From contig JAGLFH010000021.1 of NCBI GenBank assembly GCA_023144635.1, positions 93,380-157,379 on the forward strand: a DNA stretch of 64,000 nt, given 5' to 3'. The position numbers were made by a program, and so were the translations under genes. The DNA is from Candidatus Auribacterota bacterium (GTDB taxonomy: Bacteria > Auribacterota > JAFGBW01 > JAFGJP01). Of the stretch, positions 1-8,897 are shown piece after piece (position 1 is the first letter of the stretch; the number at the start of each line of letters is the position of its first letter). The notes under the pieces were generated by a model. It ran no database searches, was not told the origin of the DNA, and saw only the letters and a list, made by a program, of their open reading frames with translations.

Positions 1-897
1 GCAATTGCCGCAGATCGCTATATGTATCTTGCCTCTATAGGTGTTTTCTATATCATTAGTGAACTTTTGTGCTGGGTTTATTTAAGAAAAAATAAGTATG
101 AAAAATATGCCAGGTTTATGTTGGTGTTCATAATAGCTGGAATCATATGCTTATTATCAATATTAACACACAAAAGGGCGAGTGTCTGGAAAGACGGCAT
201 ATCATTATGGAGTGATGTGATAAGAAAATATCCTGTTAATTCAAATGCATATTATGGCCGAGGTCTTGCCTATTACAATGATAGCAATTTTGAGAATGCT
301 CTCTCTGATTATAATAGGGCGATCGAACTAGAGCCTAATTTTACTGATGCTTATAATGCTCGTGGTGCTGCATACTTCAAAAAAAGGAATTTTGAGAATG
401 CTATTTCAGACTACAATAAGGCACTTAAGCTTAAGCCTGGTCTTGTTGCTTCTTATTATAACAGGGGTGTTGCGTATGCAAAAAAAGGCAATTTTGAGAA
501 TGCTATTTTAGATTATAACAAGGCAATCGAACTAAAACCTGAACATATTGATGCCTATTATCAAAGAGGTCTTGCATATGGTATGGAAGGTGACCATGAC
601 AATGTTATCAATGATAATAAAAAAGTGATCGAACTTAATCCTTTTTATATAAAAGCATACAATAATCTGGGGATTGCATATACAATTAAAAGCGATTTTG
701 AAACAGCTGTTTCTTATTTCAACATTGCAATTGAAGTTGATGAAGCATATAGCGAAGCGTATTACAACCGGGCTAAAGCATACTTTCATAAGCGTGAGTT
801 CAAAAAAAGTTTGCAAGATGTACGCAAAGCTCAGGAACTTAACTATGCTGTTCAACCCGAATTTCTTGAGAAGCTTATAGCATTGATGAGTAAATAG
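1..897 (+). CDS. TMTC-like membrane glycosyltransferase, C-terminal part with TPR repeats (5' partial)
   Basis: The frame is open from base 1, so the start lies upstream of the window. The first residues (ADRYMYLASIG) match the EHRLYIPSIG motif of the paralogue at 10419-12113, where it precedes the last membrane segments. Here two hydrophobic segments follow (about visible residues 9-27 and 38-57), then about six 34-residue TPRs to the end. The family (TMTC-like GT-C proteins) has a multi-membrane N-terminal half thought to transfer sugars from lipid carriers, and TPRs that probably bind protein targets. The TPR part carries an exact 15-base DNA repeat every 102 bases (286, 388, 490), a sign of recent repeat amplification. 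The enzymatic role is inferred from the family only. Confidence 0.8.
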   Translation, partial: AIAADRYMYLASIGVFYIISELLCWVYLRKNKYEKYARFMLVFIIAGIICLLSILTHKRASVWKDGISLWSDVIRKYPVNSNAYYGRGLAYYNDSNFENALSDYNRAIELEPNFTDAYNARGAAYFKKRNFENAISDYNKALKLKPGLVASYYNRGVAYAKKGNFENAILDYNKAIELKPEHIDAYYQRGLAYGMEGDHDNVINDNKKVIELNPFYIKAYNNLGIAYTIKSDFETAVSYFNIAIEVDEAYSEAYYNRAKAYFHKREFKKSLQDVRKAQELNYAVQPEFLEKLIALMSK

Positions 898-935
898 ATA
901 AAGTCAGCTGTTCTTGAAGGGTGAAAATTTGTCTA

Positions 936-2438
936 TTAATTAACTACTTTTATTTCAATATTTTCCTTCGAATAAATTATAAAATCTTCCCCGTTAACTT
1001 TTAGTCTATTAGAATGCGGCATGTTTTTATATATAAACAATAATTGATTCATCTTTTTTATAGTATCATGATCTTCTTTTCTGTTAAGTATCAATATATC
1101 TGCTGCACAAGCGTTTTCATGAACAGATCTTATTAAAAAATCTTCAAGAGGTATATGCTCCCCGCGGGGATAAAAAGAATAACGTATATCATTACTTGCG
1201 ATTTTTATCTTACTTTTTCCTAGTTGCAGGCCCATGGCTATTTTTTTAATGCTTCCATTAGTGTTATCATAACGCGGGACAGCTTTAACGGCTGCGATCA
1301 TAAAAATAAGAGCTACTATATAAGAGCTGACTTTCCTATGGAGTTTTTTTGAAAGCCAATCGTCAAATATAAAAAAGCCTCGAGCAACATAAAATGAAAT
1401 AAGTGGAAAAAAAGGAATGTAATAACGTCTGTCAAGATTATAAAAAGAAATTATTATAAAATAAGTTGCTATTAGCCAAAGAACTATAACCCTTAATGAA
1501 TCTTTTTGTTTTTTTGAAAAAAAGAATAACAATAGCAAAATAAAATAAGGCCTGAAAAAAGCTTCCGGAAGATGCCATATAGTTTCCTTTAATCCATAAA
1601 TAAGTTTTCTTAATGCAAAAAAAGGGTGCTGCATGGTAAAAGAGATCACTCCTATAGGTTCAAGATCTTTCATCTCGGGAAATGTTCTTTTAACGGAAAG
1701 ATAAAACACAATATTTTGTTTATTACTAAGCATAAGCTCACCTGTTTCATTATAAAGGTAGATAACATATGGCGTTATGGTAAGTAATATTACTGATACA
1801 AAAATTACTGTATTAAAAAACCGGTTTCTATATTCTTTATCAAAAATATTTACTAATATCAAAAGCAATAAAGCTATTGCAATACTTTCCGGTTTTACAT
1901 AATAAGAAAGTCCAAATGAAAAAGCAGACAGAAAAGATAAAATATATGATTTTCTTTGTGATGCCGTTATAAGCCCATATATACCCCAGAAAAGAAGAAG
2001 CGTAAAAAGAGTTTCTGTTAAAACTTCTGAAGAATAACGAAATAATAATGGATGTGTACATGTGATGACAGAAGCCCATAAAGCAACTCTGTCGCCGTAA
2101 AACTTTTTCCCTATGAAATACACAGAGAAAACCAGAACTATGAAAAATAATGTAGAACTAAAAATTCCGCAGAATTCATAAAAATCGAAGTATTTTCCTA
2201 TTATAGGAAATAATTGAAAAATAGGCTCTATTATGTATGCAAGTAAGCCTGTTATAACCGGATAAAGCGGCGGAAATGTGATGTTTAGTGCTTCTTTTAG
2301 CCCAGATTTGTGAAAACCCTCTGCTAATGTTGCGTAAGTTACTCCATCCTTTGCTATTACGTCATAATAAAAGAATCCAGAAATTTTTAAAAAAATAAAA
2401 AAAACAACCAAAAATACTAAAATATGAGTCTTTTTCAT
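936..2438 (-). CDS. ArnT/PMT-like GT-C membrane glycosyltransferase
   Basis: A 500-residue polytopic protein with about ten hydrophobic segments. After the first segment comes an extracytoplasmic loop with KDGVTYATLAEGF (about residues 30-42). This matches the acidic (D/E..Y...A) loop of PMT_2/GT39 and ArnT-type enzymes, which transfer sugars from polyprenyl-phosphate donors to proteins or lipids. PPLYPVITGLL (about 56-66) is also typical of the family. The last 100 residues form a soluble periplasmic tail. It converges with the TPR gene ending at 897 and is divergent from the glycan cassette starting at 2609. The substrate cannot be deduced. Confidence 0.75.
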   Translation of the reverse strand: MKKTHILVFLVVFFIFLKISGFFYYDVIAKDGVTYATLAEGFHKSGLKEALNITFPPLYPVITGLLAYIIEPIFQLFPIIGKYFDFYEFCGIFSSTLFFIVLVFSVYFIGKKFYGDRVALWASVITCTHPLLFRYSSEVLTETLFTLLLFWGIYGLITASQRKSYILSFLSAFSFGLSYYVKPESIAIALLLLILVNIFDKEYRNRFFNTVIFVSVILLTITPYVIYLYNETGELMLSNKQNIVFYLSVKRTFPEMKDLEPIGVISFTMQHPFFALRKLIYGLKETIWHLPEAFFRPYFILLLLFFFSKKQKDSLRVIVLWLIATYFIIISFYNLDRRYYIPFFPLISFYVARGFFIFDDWLSKKLHRKVSSYIVALIFMIAAVKAVPRYDNTNGSIKKIAMGLQLGKSKIKIASNDIRYSFYPRGEHIPLEDFLIRSVHENACAADILILNRKEDHDTIKKMNQLLFIYKNMPHSNRLKVNGEDFIIYSKENIEIKVVN

Positions 2439-2608
2439 GATTTTTCGAGTGGTCTATTGATTATTTTTGCCATTTTCCTTACAATGCTCTTAAGTATTTG
2501 TAAATGGTATATTAATTGCTTTTTACTATTATTTATATAAAATAATTCAAGCTTTTTGGTAAAAATACCGATTTTATTGTAGTAATTTTAAACTTTTAGG
2601 AGTTTACT

Positions 2609-3664
2609 TTGATAAAAAGTCCAATTGCGATCAGAGTTGATGGTAGTTTTAAGCGCGGGATGGGGCATATTGTAAGAATGCTTTCTATTGCTCGTGAGCT
2701 AAGTGATAATCAAATACCATCGATCTTTATTATGAAGCCTTTTAAAGAAGGGTACAATATTATTCAAAAAGCAGGATTTCCCATCTATTTAATTAATGAA
2801 GATTATGATGAAAGTATTGATGGTATTGATCTTATAAAAAGAATATTGAGCGATGCTGGTTCAAAAATAATCATAAATGATGTTCAGGGAACTTCACATA
2901 ATTACATGATCTCCTTAAAAAGATATGGGTATTTTACTATAAATATAGATGATATTGGAAAAGGAGCAAGACTTGCCGATGTACTTATTGATGCATTTAT
3001 ACCACAAGATAAAACATGTGAAAAATTGTATAGATTCTTTGGTATGGATTACCTTATTCTGCGAGATGAATTTTTTAAGAACCGTCCCTCAACACTAAGG
3101 CCCGATGTCAAAAAGATATGTGTTATGCCTGGTGGTACTAATGCAGGCAAAATGATGGAAAAAGTAATTGGATGGCTATCTAGCCTTAATAAACAGTATG
3201 AACTATATGTGATGACAGGTGCGGGCGTTGATAATGATTCTGCGATATATTCTGACCATAATAACAGTGTTATTATGGTTAGTGACTGGAATGGGGTACC
3301 TGATATTCTGGCAGATTGTGATCTTAGTATTGCATCCGGCGGGATCTCAATGTGTGAATCCTGTACGGTAGGTATACCTACAATAGCAATTGCACAGGTA
3401 AAACATGAGCTCAATAATATTAATCTTCTTTCATCAAAACAAGCTGTCTTTTCTATGGGTTATATCAAAGACCTAAAAAAAGAAGTATTTCTGGAAGCTT
3501 TTAAAAGAATAGAAAAATCTTACGAATATAGAAGTATTCTTGCAGAAAAAGGCAAAAAAGCTGTTGATGGTAAAGGTAAAGAAAGAATTATAAATATTAT
3601 TAAAAGATTTTATCAGGATATCTGTACATCAAAAGATATGCTTTTAAAAATAGCAGTAAACTAA
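2609..3664 (+). CDS. PseG-like UDP-sugar hydrolase/glycosyltransferase
   Basis: A 351-residue GT-B-fold protein. The N-terminal G-M-G-H-I-V-R (His20) is the nucleotide-sugar motif with the catalytic histidine seen in PseG, which removes UDP from UDP-2,4-diacetamido-trideoxy-altrose in pseudaminic acid synthesis. The C-terminal half has GGISMCESCTVGIP followed by Q...ELNN, matching the UDP-binding GG.(T/S)..E....G.P...Q..N signature. The start is TTG at 2609, with AGGAG at 2598-2602 giving a 6-base spacing. It is the first gene of a five-gene cassette running to 10040. No PseB, PseF or PseI is in the window, so a different final sugar is possible. The family is fairly sure; the reaction is inferred. 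Confidence 0.72.
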   Translation: MIKSPIAIRVDGSFKRGMGHIVRMLSIARELSDNQIPSIFIMKPFKEGYNIIQKAGFPIYLINEDYDESIDGIDLIKRILSDAGSKIIINDVQGTSHNYMISLKRYGYFTINIDDIGKGARLADVLIDAFIPQDKTCEKLYRFFGMDYLILRDEFFKNRPSTLRPDVKKICVMPGGTNAGKMMEKVIGWLSSLNKQYELYVMTGAGVDNDSAIYSDHNNSVIMVSDWNGVPDILADCDLSIASGGISMCESCTVGIPTIAIAQVKHELNNINLLSSKQAVFSMGYIKDLKKEVFLEAFKRIEKSYEYRSILAEKGKKAVDGKGKERIINIIKRFYQDICTSKDMLLKIAVN

Positions 3665-3810
3665 TTTGTTTTGGGGTTAAGTTTCTTCCAGTTTATTGGC
3701 AGGGTTTACAGGATGAAATCAGTATTTTAATTTATACGGGAAAATCGTATAAAATCTATAATGTGTCCTGTAGCATCTTTGTTAATTGTCTATAAAAAAA
3801 GAGATAAACT

Positions 3811-5022
3811 ATGTCTGATATCCTTATGATGATAGGTGCAGGAGTTATGCAGTCTCCTGCAATAGAAGCGGCAAAAGATGCTGGATACAGAATTGTTTCT
3901 GTTGACGGTGCTATTGATCCCATTGGTAGAAAGATATCAGATTTTTTTATAAACGAAGATATTTCTGATTGGGAAAAAGTGGTAGCGGCTTCCAAAAACT
4001 TCTCTAAAAAAATATCTCCAATAGGAGGAGTAATAACTGTAGGTACAGATTTTTCTTATACTGTTGCAAAAGTATGCGATGCTCTTAGTCTTGTCGGAGT
4101 GTCACCTGAGACCGCACTTGCTGCTACCAATAAAGGAGTAATGAGAAAACGCTTTAAAGAATTCGGCGTGCCGTCACCGGATTTCAGAATAGTCAAAACT
4201 CTTGAAGAAGCGGATATTGCAGTTAAAGAGCTGGGGTTTCCATGTGTTGTAAAACCAGTTGACAATATGGGTGCCCGAGGGGTGAGCATGATAAAAAAAG
4301 AGGCTAGCTTAAAAATTGCCTTTGAAAATGCGGTTGAGGGCAGCTCATCCAAACAAGTAATAATAGAAGAGTTTATGGAAGGGCCTGAACTAAGTATGGA
4401 CACTATCGTCTATGATGGATCTGTATACATGCTGACAGTTGCTGACAGGATCATTAGCGGAGAGCCGTATTTTATTGAAAGAGGACACACAATACCATCC
4501 CAGCTTAAGCCTGATACAATAGAAGATGTCTTTAGAGTTATGAAGCTTGGAATTGAAGCGCTTGGAATAAATATAGGGGCTTCCAAAGTTGATATGAAAG
4601 TTACACCAAAGGGACCTATGATAGGAGAGATGACTGTACGCCTTAGCGGAGGCTTTCATTCCCAGTATACTGACCCTCTTGCAACAGGCATGAGATCCAT
4701 GAAGGCTGCAATAGATATTGCAATGGGAAAAAAACTAAATATTGAAGATGTTACCCCTGAATTTGAAAAAGCAGCCTGTGAAAGGTCTCTTTACCCTAAA
4801 TCAGGTAAAGTAGTTGAAATTAACGGAGTAGAGGATGCTTTAAAAATGAAGGGAATATATAAAATATTTCTTAATACTTCTATCGGGAAATACCTTAACC
4901 CTGTAACTTCAAATATGGGAAAAGCATGTCATATTATAGCTTTTGGGGATACAAGAAGTGAAGCAATAGAAAACTGTAAAAATGCTATGAAAAAGATTAA
5001 TATAGTAACGGTGATGAAATGA
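3811..5022 (+). CDS. ATP-grasp carboxylate-amine/thiol ligase
   Basis: A 403-residue protein of the CarB/PurK/PurT-like ATP-grasp superfamily. It has an N-terminal Rossmann-like pre-ATP-grasp domain (MIGAGVMQSPAIEAAKDAGY), an ATP-binding lysine in CVVKPVDNMGARGV (about residues 145-158), the EEFMEGPELSMDT strand, and the metal-binding acidic segment around GEMTVRLSGGF (about 272-282). Threonine stands where many members have asparagine in the E-x-N-x-R motif. Such enzymes join a carboxylate to an amine through an acyl-phosphate. In a sugar cassette it may attach an amino acid or acyl group to an amino sugar (inference). It overlaps the next gene by 4 bases (ATGA), so the two are translationally coupled. 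Confidence 0.75.
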   Translation: MSDILMMIGAGVMQSPAIEAAKDAGYRIVSVDGAIDPIGRKISDFFINEDISDWEKVVAASKNFSKKISPIGGVITVGTDFSYTVAKVCDALSLVGVSPETALAATNKGVMRKRFKEFGVPSPDFRIVKTLEEADIAVKELGFPCVVKPVDNMGARGVSMIKKEASLKIAFENAVEGSSSKQVIIEEFMEGPELSMDTIVYDGSVYMLTVADRIISGEPYFIERGHTIPSQLKPDTIEDVFRVMKLGIEALGINIGASKVDMKVTPKGPMIGEMTVRLSGGFHSQYTDPLATGMRSMKAAIDIAMGKKLNIEDVTPEFEKAACERSLYPKSGKVVEINGVEDALKMKGIYKIFLNTSIGKYLNPVTSNMGKACHIIAFGDTRSEAIENCKNAMKKINIVTVMK

Positions 5023-7298
5023 AAAAACTTTATGTTTACATGATACTTCACGGGAACCTTTCTTTTTCCTGTATACCGACAAGTCAGTATTCTGTTGTAT
5101 TGGATAACTGTTTTTGGCCTGTATTAGAAATGGTAAAAAAAGGATTTAAGCTCGGGCTTGAATTTCCAGGTCAAACTCTTGAAGAAATTGAAAAAATAGA
5201 TTCTTCCTTTATAAAAGAACTTAAAAACTTATGGGATGAAGGAAAATGTGATTTTATAGGCTCAAGCTATACCCAATCAGTCTTTCCCTTAATACCATGT
5301 GATCTTAATAAAAAAAATATTTCATTCGGAAAAGAAATATATGAAAAATATTTTGGAAGATGCCCTGAAATTGCATTTGTTAATGAACAAACGTTTTCAC
5401 CTACTCTCCCGTCTTTATACATAGATGAGGGCTATAAAGCGCTTGTAATGGATTGGGACAATGCTGCCGAATTTAACCATTACCCGGATGAACTAAGATA
5501 CAATACAGCTTTTGTTGCATCAAATAATAAGAAAATATCTCTTTTATGGAACAGCTCTCTTAATTCTTACAAGTTTCAAAGATGTATCTATGATCGATTA
5601 CCTATAGATGAATTTTTATCAAGTGTAACATCGCATTCGAGCATGGAAAAAGATAGAGCACTTATTCTATACGGTACAGATTGGGAGATGTTCGATTACC
5701 GTCCAATGACCGGAGAGACAGTTCAGGGAGAGATAAATAAGATTCAGCTCATACTTACTAAACTTAAAAATATTCCTTCTGTTGAGCTTGTAAGGCCAAC
5801 GGAGGTGCTTAATAAAATACCTCCTAAGGAAGAGATACTTATAAGTTCTCCTGAATGTCCGCTTCCATGTAAAAATAGAGATGATTATAATATTATCCGA
5901 TGGGCGGTAAGCGGACGTGATGATGTTCAGATCAACACCCAATGTTATCGTTTCTATAACGATATTAAAACTCTAGAAGGACTTGGTGCATCATCAGATG
6001 AGATAATAGAACTTTGGAAGGACCTTTGCGCGCTTTGGGGCAGTGATTACAGGACTAAAACAACAAATGAAAAGCATTATTATTTTAAAAATAATATGGG
6101 TGAAAAACTATCTCTTGCAATATCCCTAAAAGAAAAAAAAATATCCGCAGTTATACCTAAAGAAGATCTTGTAATAGTAAATACAATAGGGATAGATCTT
6201 GTTCGTGAACCTATAGAACTTTCTCTTCAATTTGAAAAAGGAAAATATAAAAAAGCAGAAATAGGGTTGCTTGCAAATGGTAAAGAGCTGATTTGCCAGT
6301 GTGAGGAGTTTGAGTATTATAGAGATGGAAGTATAAGAAAAGTAAAAATGATCACTGAACTAACACTTGATCAGCAAGAAAAAATATCTTGCAGCTGTTT
6401 TCCAAAAGATAAACAAAATTCCTCCGAAGGACTTGTTAGAATAGATAAGAACTTTATAAATATTGACACCCCTGAAGTATATATTTCTCTTTGTAACAGC
6501 ACAGGTGCTGATATACGAGAGTTGGTATTCAAAAATATTCACCCGGACCCTCTTATCAAATATTTGCCTCCTGTTTATTTTGACCATATAGGGCATTCAA
6601 ACGATTATTTTTCAGGATGGAATCAATACTGCAATAATGATGGAACTGTTTTTAACGATACCATAGGTGTTACACAAACTTTTGGGAAAGTAGATCATCC
6701 AATAAGAATACCTGTATATTTTTCAATGGACCTGCCTTTTGGTAAATGCTGGAAAACTGTTTACACTTATACGCATGTTCCAAGAGTAGATATAAAATTC
6801 AGGTTTACTTTTTTTGATCTTAATCCTGTTTATTTTCGAGCTGCTATAACTACATTTAACCCTGAAGCATTTGATAAAGGAACTCTTTCTTTTGCTACGG
6901 TTAATGGAACAGAGTTAGTCGAAAGGTTTTTTCTTAATGGAAGAAGGGTCATGCATAACAAGCCTGTTGTACCAAAAGCATCCGGGACAACATGTTTAGG
7001 CGCAACGGAAGGTTGGGTGGACATATCTGATGAAAAGAAAGCATTGTCAATAATCAGCGATAAATCATCTCTTTATAATGTTCCAATGGTTGAGTATGAA
7101 GAAATAAGTTCAAAATACCTTTTGAGATTATATAATTCGCTTAGTGAATCGGATGAAACAGGAAAAGTGCTATGGAGAGGGCAGGATGAAATTACTTTTA
7201 CCTATCTTTCCCATAGAAACGATATTAGTAAGGTTAGGAAAACAGCAAAATACATAAACCAAAAGTTGCTTGTGGTAAAAAATAAAACGTATCTTTAA
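5019..7298 (+). CDS. GH57-like glycoside hydrolase/transferase with C-terminal beta-sandwich region
   Basis: A 759-residue protein. The N-terminal 270 residues fit the GH57 barrel: H11 in ILHGNLSFS, the GSSYTQSVFPLIP motif (81-93), a candidate nucleophile E123 in VNEQTFSP, and a candidate acid/base D221 in YGTDWEMF. The C-terminal half (about 400-750) is beta-rich and resembles the substrate-binding domains that follow GH57 and GH38 barrels. GH57 enzymes are retaining enzymes acting on alpha-glucans and galactosides. The setting inside a PseG-like/DUF115/DegT cassette suggests a dedicated role in glycan trimming or transglycosylation rather than storage glucan. No signal peptide is seen, so it is probably cytoplasmic. 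Start and stop are coupled to both neighbours. Confidence 0.7.
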   Translation: MKKLYVYMILHGNLSFSCIPTSQYSVVLDNCFWPVLEMVKKGFKLGLEFPGQTLEEIEKIDSSFIKELKNLWDEGKCDFIGSSYTQSVFPLIPCDLNKKNISFGKEIYEKYFGRCPEIAFVNEQTFSPTLPSLYIDEGYKALVMDWDNAAEFNHYPDELRYNTAFVASNNKKISLLWNSSLNSYKFQRCIYDRLPIDEFLSSVTSHSSMEKDRALILYGTDWEMFDYRPMTGETVQGEINKIQLILTKLKNIPSVELVRPTEVLNKIPPKEEILISSPECPLPCKNRDDYNIIRWAVSGRDDVQINTQCYRFYNDIKTLEGLGASSDEIIELWKDLCALWGSDYRTKTTNEKHYYFKNNMGEKLSLAISLKEKKISAVIPKEDLVIVNTIGIDLVREPIELSLQFEKGKYKKAEIGLLANGKELICQCEEFEYYRDGSIRKVKMITELTLDQQEKISCSCFPKDKQNSSEGLVRIDKNFINIDTPEVYISLCNSTGADIRELVFKNIHPDPLIKYLPPVYFDHIGHSNDYFSGWNQYCNNDGTVFNDTIGVTQTFGKVDHPIRIPVYFSMDLPFGKCWKTVYTYTHVPRVDIKFRFTFFDLNPVYFRAAITTFNPEAFDKGTLSFATVNGTELVERFFLNGRRVMHNKPVVPKASGTTCLGATEGWVDISDEKKALSIISDKSSLYNVPMVEYEEISSKYLLRLYNSLSESDETGKVLWRGQDEITFTYLSHRNDISKVRKTAKYINQKLLVVKNKTYL

Positions 7299-8851
7299 TG
7301 AAAAACTATTCTTCCTTTAAAAAAAATGAAAAAATATATAATGCTAATTTTCAGCTATTACAAGAAAAAGATCCATATCTTTTTTCTGTTTTAAATGCCA
7401 GCTCTGTTTCTGATAATATACAAGCTTTTGATACTAAAGATGATGTTCCCACTATATCTTATCAAAACAGGTTCATACATAGCCGCAGACATCCTCTAAA
7501 AGAGGCAGAAAAGTATTGTCAGTCAAACCATGTGTTTCCTAATGATTTTATTGTCCTTTATGGATATGGACTTGGTTATCATGTGCAAAGTCTTGCAGAA
7601 AAATTAAGCGAAGAAGGTTATTTATATGTGATAGAGTGTAATTTTGATATTCTTAAAGCTGCATTTTCCATTGTTGACCAGACAAGTATCATTAATAACG
7701 ATAATGTTACTATAATTACAGGGAAAGACGATATTGATGTTGCCAGTAGGCTTGATCAAGAAGTTTTTTGGGCCCTTGAAAACATAGATGATGAAAGGAA
7801 AAAAATACTTTTTTTTAATCCCTCCCTAGATGCTATCCCCAAAAAGTTTTCACGTATAAAAGATACTTTTGAAATCTTTTCTTTTCAAAAACGAGCCCGT
7901 TATGTGTTGGGAGAAAAGATGGTAGAAAATCTTAAAAACAATATTTCTACACTTGTTGATTCCTATTCTATATCAAGCATTAAAAATACATGTAATGATC
8001 TTTCTGCAATTTTGATCGGTGCAGGGCCGAGCCTTGATAAAGTGATCCCATACTTAAAAAAATATAAGGAAAGAGCATTTATCTTTTCTGTAGATAGTTC
8101 TGTTAAGCCTTTATATAATAATGGTATAGAACCTGATTTTGTTGTAAGCGTTGATCCTAAGGATGAAAGTATTTACAATTTTACCAATATTGAAGAGCTA
8201 AGTAATCTTGTTGTTCTTCCTTCTTCTTCCACTAAAGTCATGAATGTAAAAAGTAAAAGAATATTTTCTCTTATACAGGAATTTTCTCTTGCAAGGGAGA
8301 TATGCGGAGATGCTTTTGATACAAAAGGCCTTACTAAAGCAGGCGGGTCTGTTTCATGCATAATGTTTGATGTTGCAGCGCAAATGGGATTTGATAATAT
8401 TATTCTTGCAGGAATGGATTATAGCTTTCCAGGATGGAAGTTTTATGCAACTGATACTCCTGAATTCAAAAAGCAGGTAAATTCAGTAAATCGTTTTAAT
8501 TCAATAGAAACTATGAGCTACGATGCTATTAGAAGTCAAAAACTTTTTTTTCTTAATAATTCTAACGGAATACCTGTACCAACATATCAGAGTCTTTATA
8601 GTTATGCTCGCAGTATGGAGCACTTAATCGAAAAATACGATACTGCTAATGTATATAATCTTTTTTCTGAAGGAGTTCACCTAAAAGATACAAAGAACAT
8701 CTTTTTCGAAGAAGAACTGGAAGAACTAATGGCAGAAGATATTGATAAACAGCATATATTTGAACTTGCTAAAAATGATGATATTTCAGAAGAATCAAAA
8801 AAGAGTTTACAACTAATTGCAAAAAAAGATATTTCTAAGATAGAATGGTAG
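7298..8851 (+). CDS. DUF115 / Maf-like motility-associated glycosyltransferase
   Basis: A 517-residue soluble protein. The central segment has a GAGPSLDKVIPYL glycine-rich turn (241-253), then FSVDSSVKPLYNNGIEPDFVVSVDP, diagnostic of the DUF115/MAF_flag10 family. Maf proteins of Campylobacter, Aeromonas and Clostridium put nonulosonic acids on flagellin Ser/Thr. A sugar-transfer role here is therefore inferred from family plus the PseG-like neighbour. The start ATG overlaps the preceding TAA by one base (TAATG), implying re-initiation. No flagellar genes are in the window, so a pilin or other surface protein may be the acceptor. Confidence 0.78.
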   Translation: MKNYSSFKKNEKIYNANFQLLQEKDPYLFSVLNASSVSDNIQAFDTKDDVPTISYQNRFIHSRRHPLKEAEKYCQSNHVFPNDFIVLYGYGLGYHVQSLAEKLSEEGYLYVIECNFDILKAAFSIVDQTSIINNDNVTIITGKDDIDVASRLDQEVFWALENIDDERKKILFFNPSLDAIPKKFSRIKDTFEIFSFQKRARYVLGEKMVENLKNNISTLVDSYSISSIKNTCNDLSAILIGAGPSLDKVIPYLKKYKERAFIFSVDSSVKPLYNNGIEPDFVVSVDPKDESIYNFTNIEELSNLVVLPSSSTKVMNVKSKRIFSLIQEFSLAREICGDAFDTKGLTKAGGSVSCIMFDVAAQMGFDNIILAGMDYSFPGWKFYATDTPEFKKQVNSVNRFNSIETMSYDAIRSQKLFFLNNSNGIPVPTYQSLYSYARSMEHLIEKYDTANVYNLFSEGVHLKDTKNIFFEEELEELMAEDIDKQHIFELAKNDDISEESKKSLQLIAKKDISKIEW

Positions 8852-8897
8852 TATATTTAAGACTAAAATATAATTAAAAAAATTAACCGGAGTTTTC

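Noticed and set aside
532..855. Minus-strand open frame of 107 codons inside the TPR gene
   Set aside because: It mirrors the repeated TPR codons, has no ribosome binding site and encodes no recognisable domain.
3049..3414. Minus-strand open frame of 121 codons inside the PseG-like gene
   Set aside because: Shadow of a well-supported gene; the Ser/Ile/Pro-rich composition is typical of an antisense frame.
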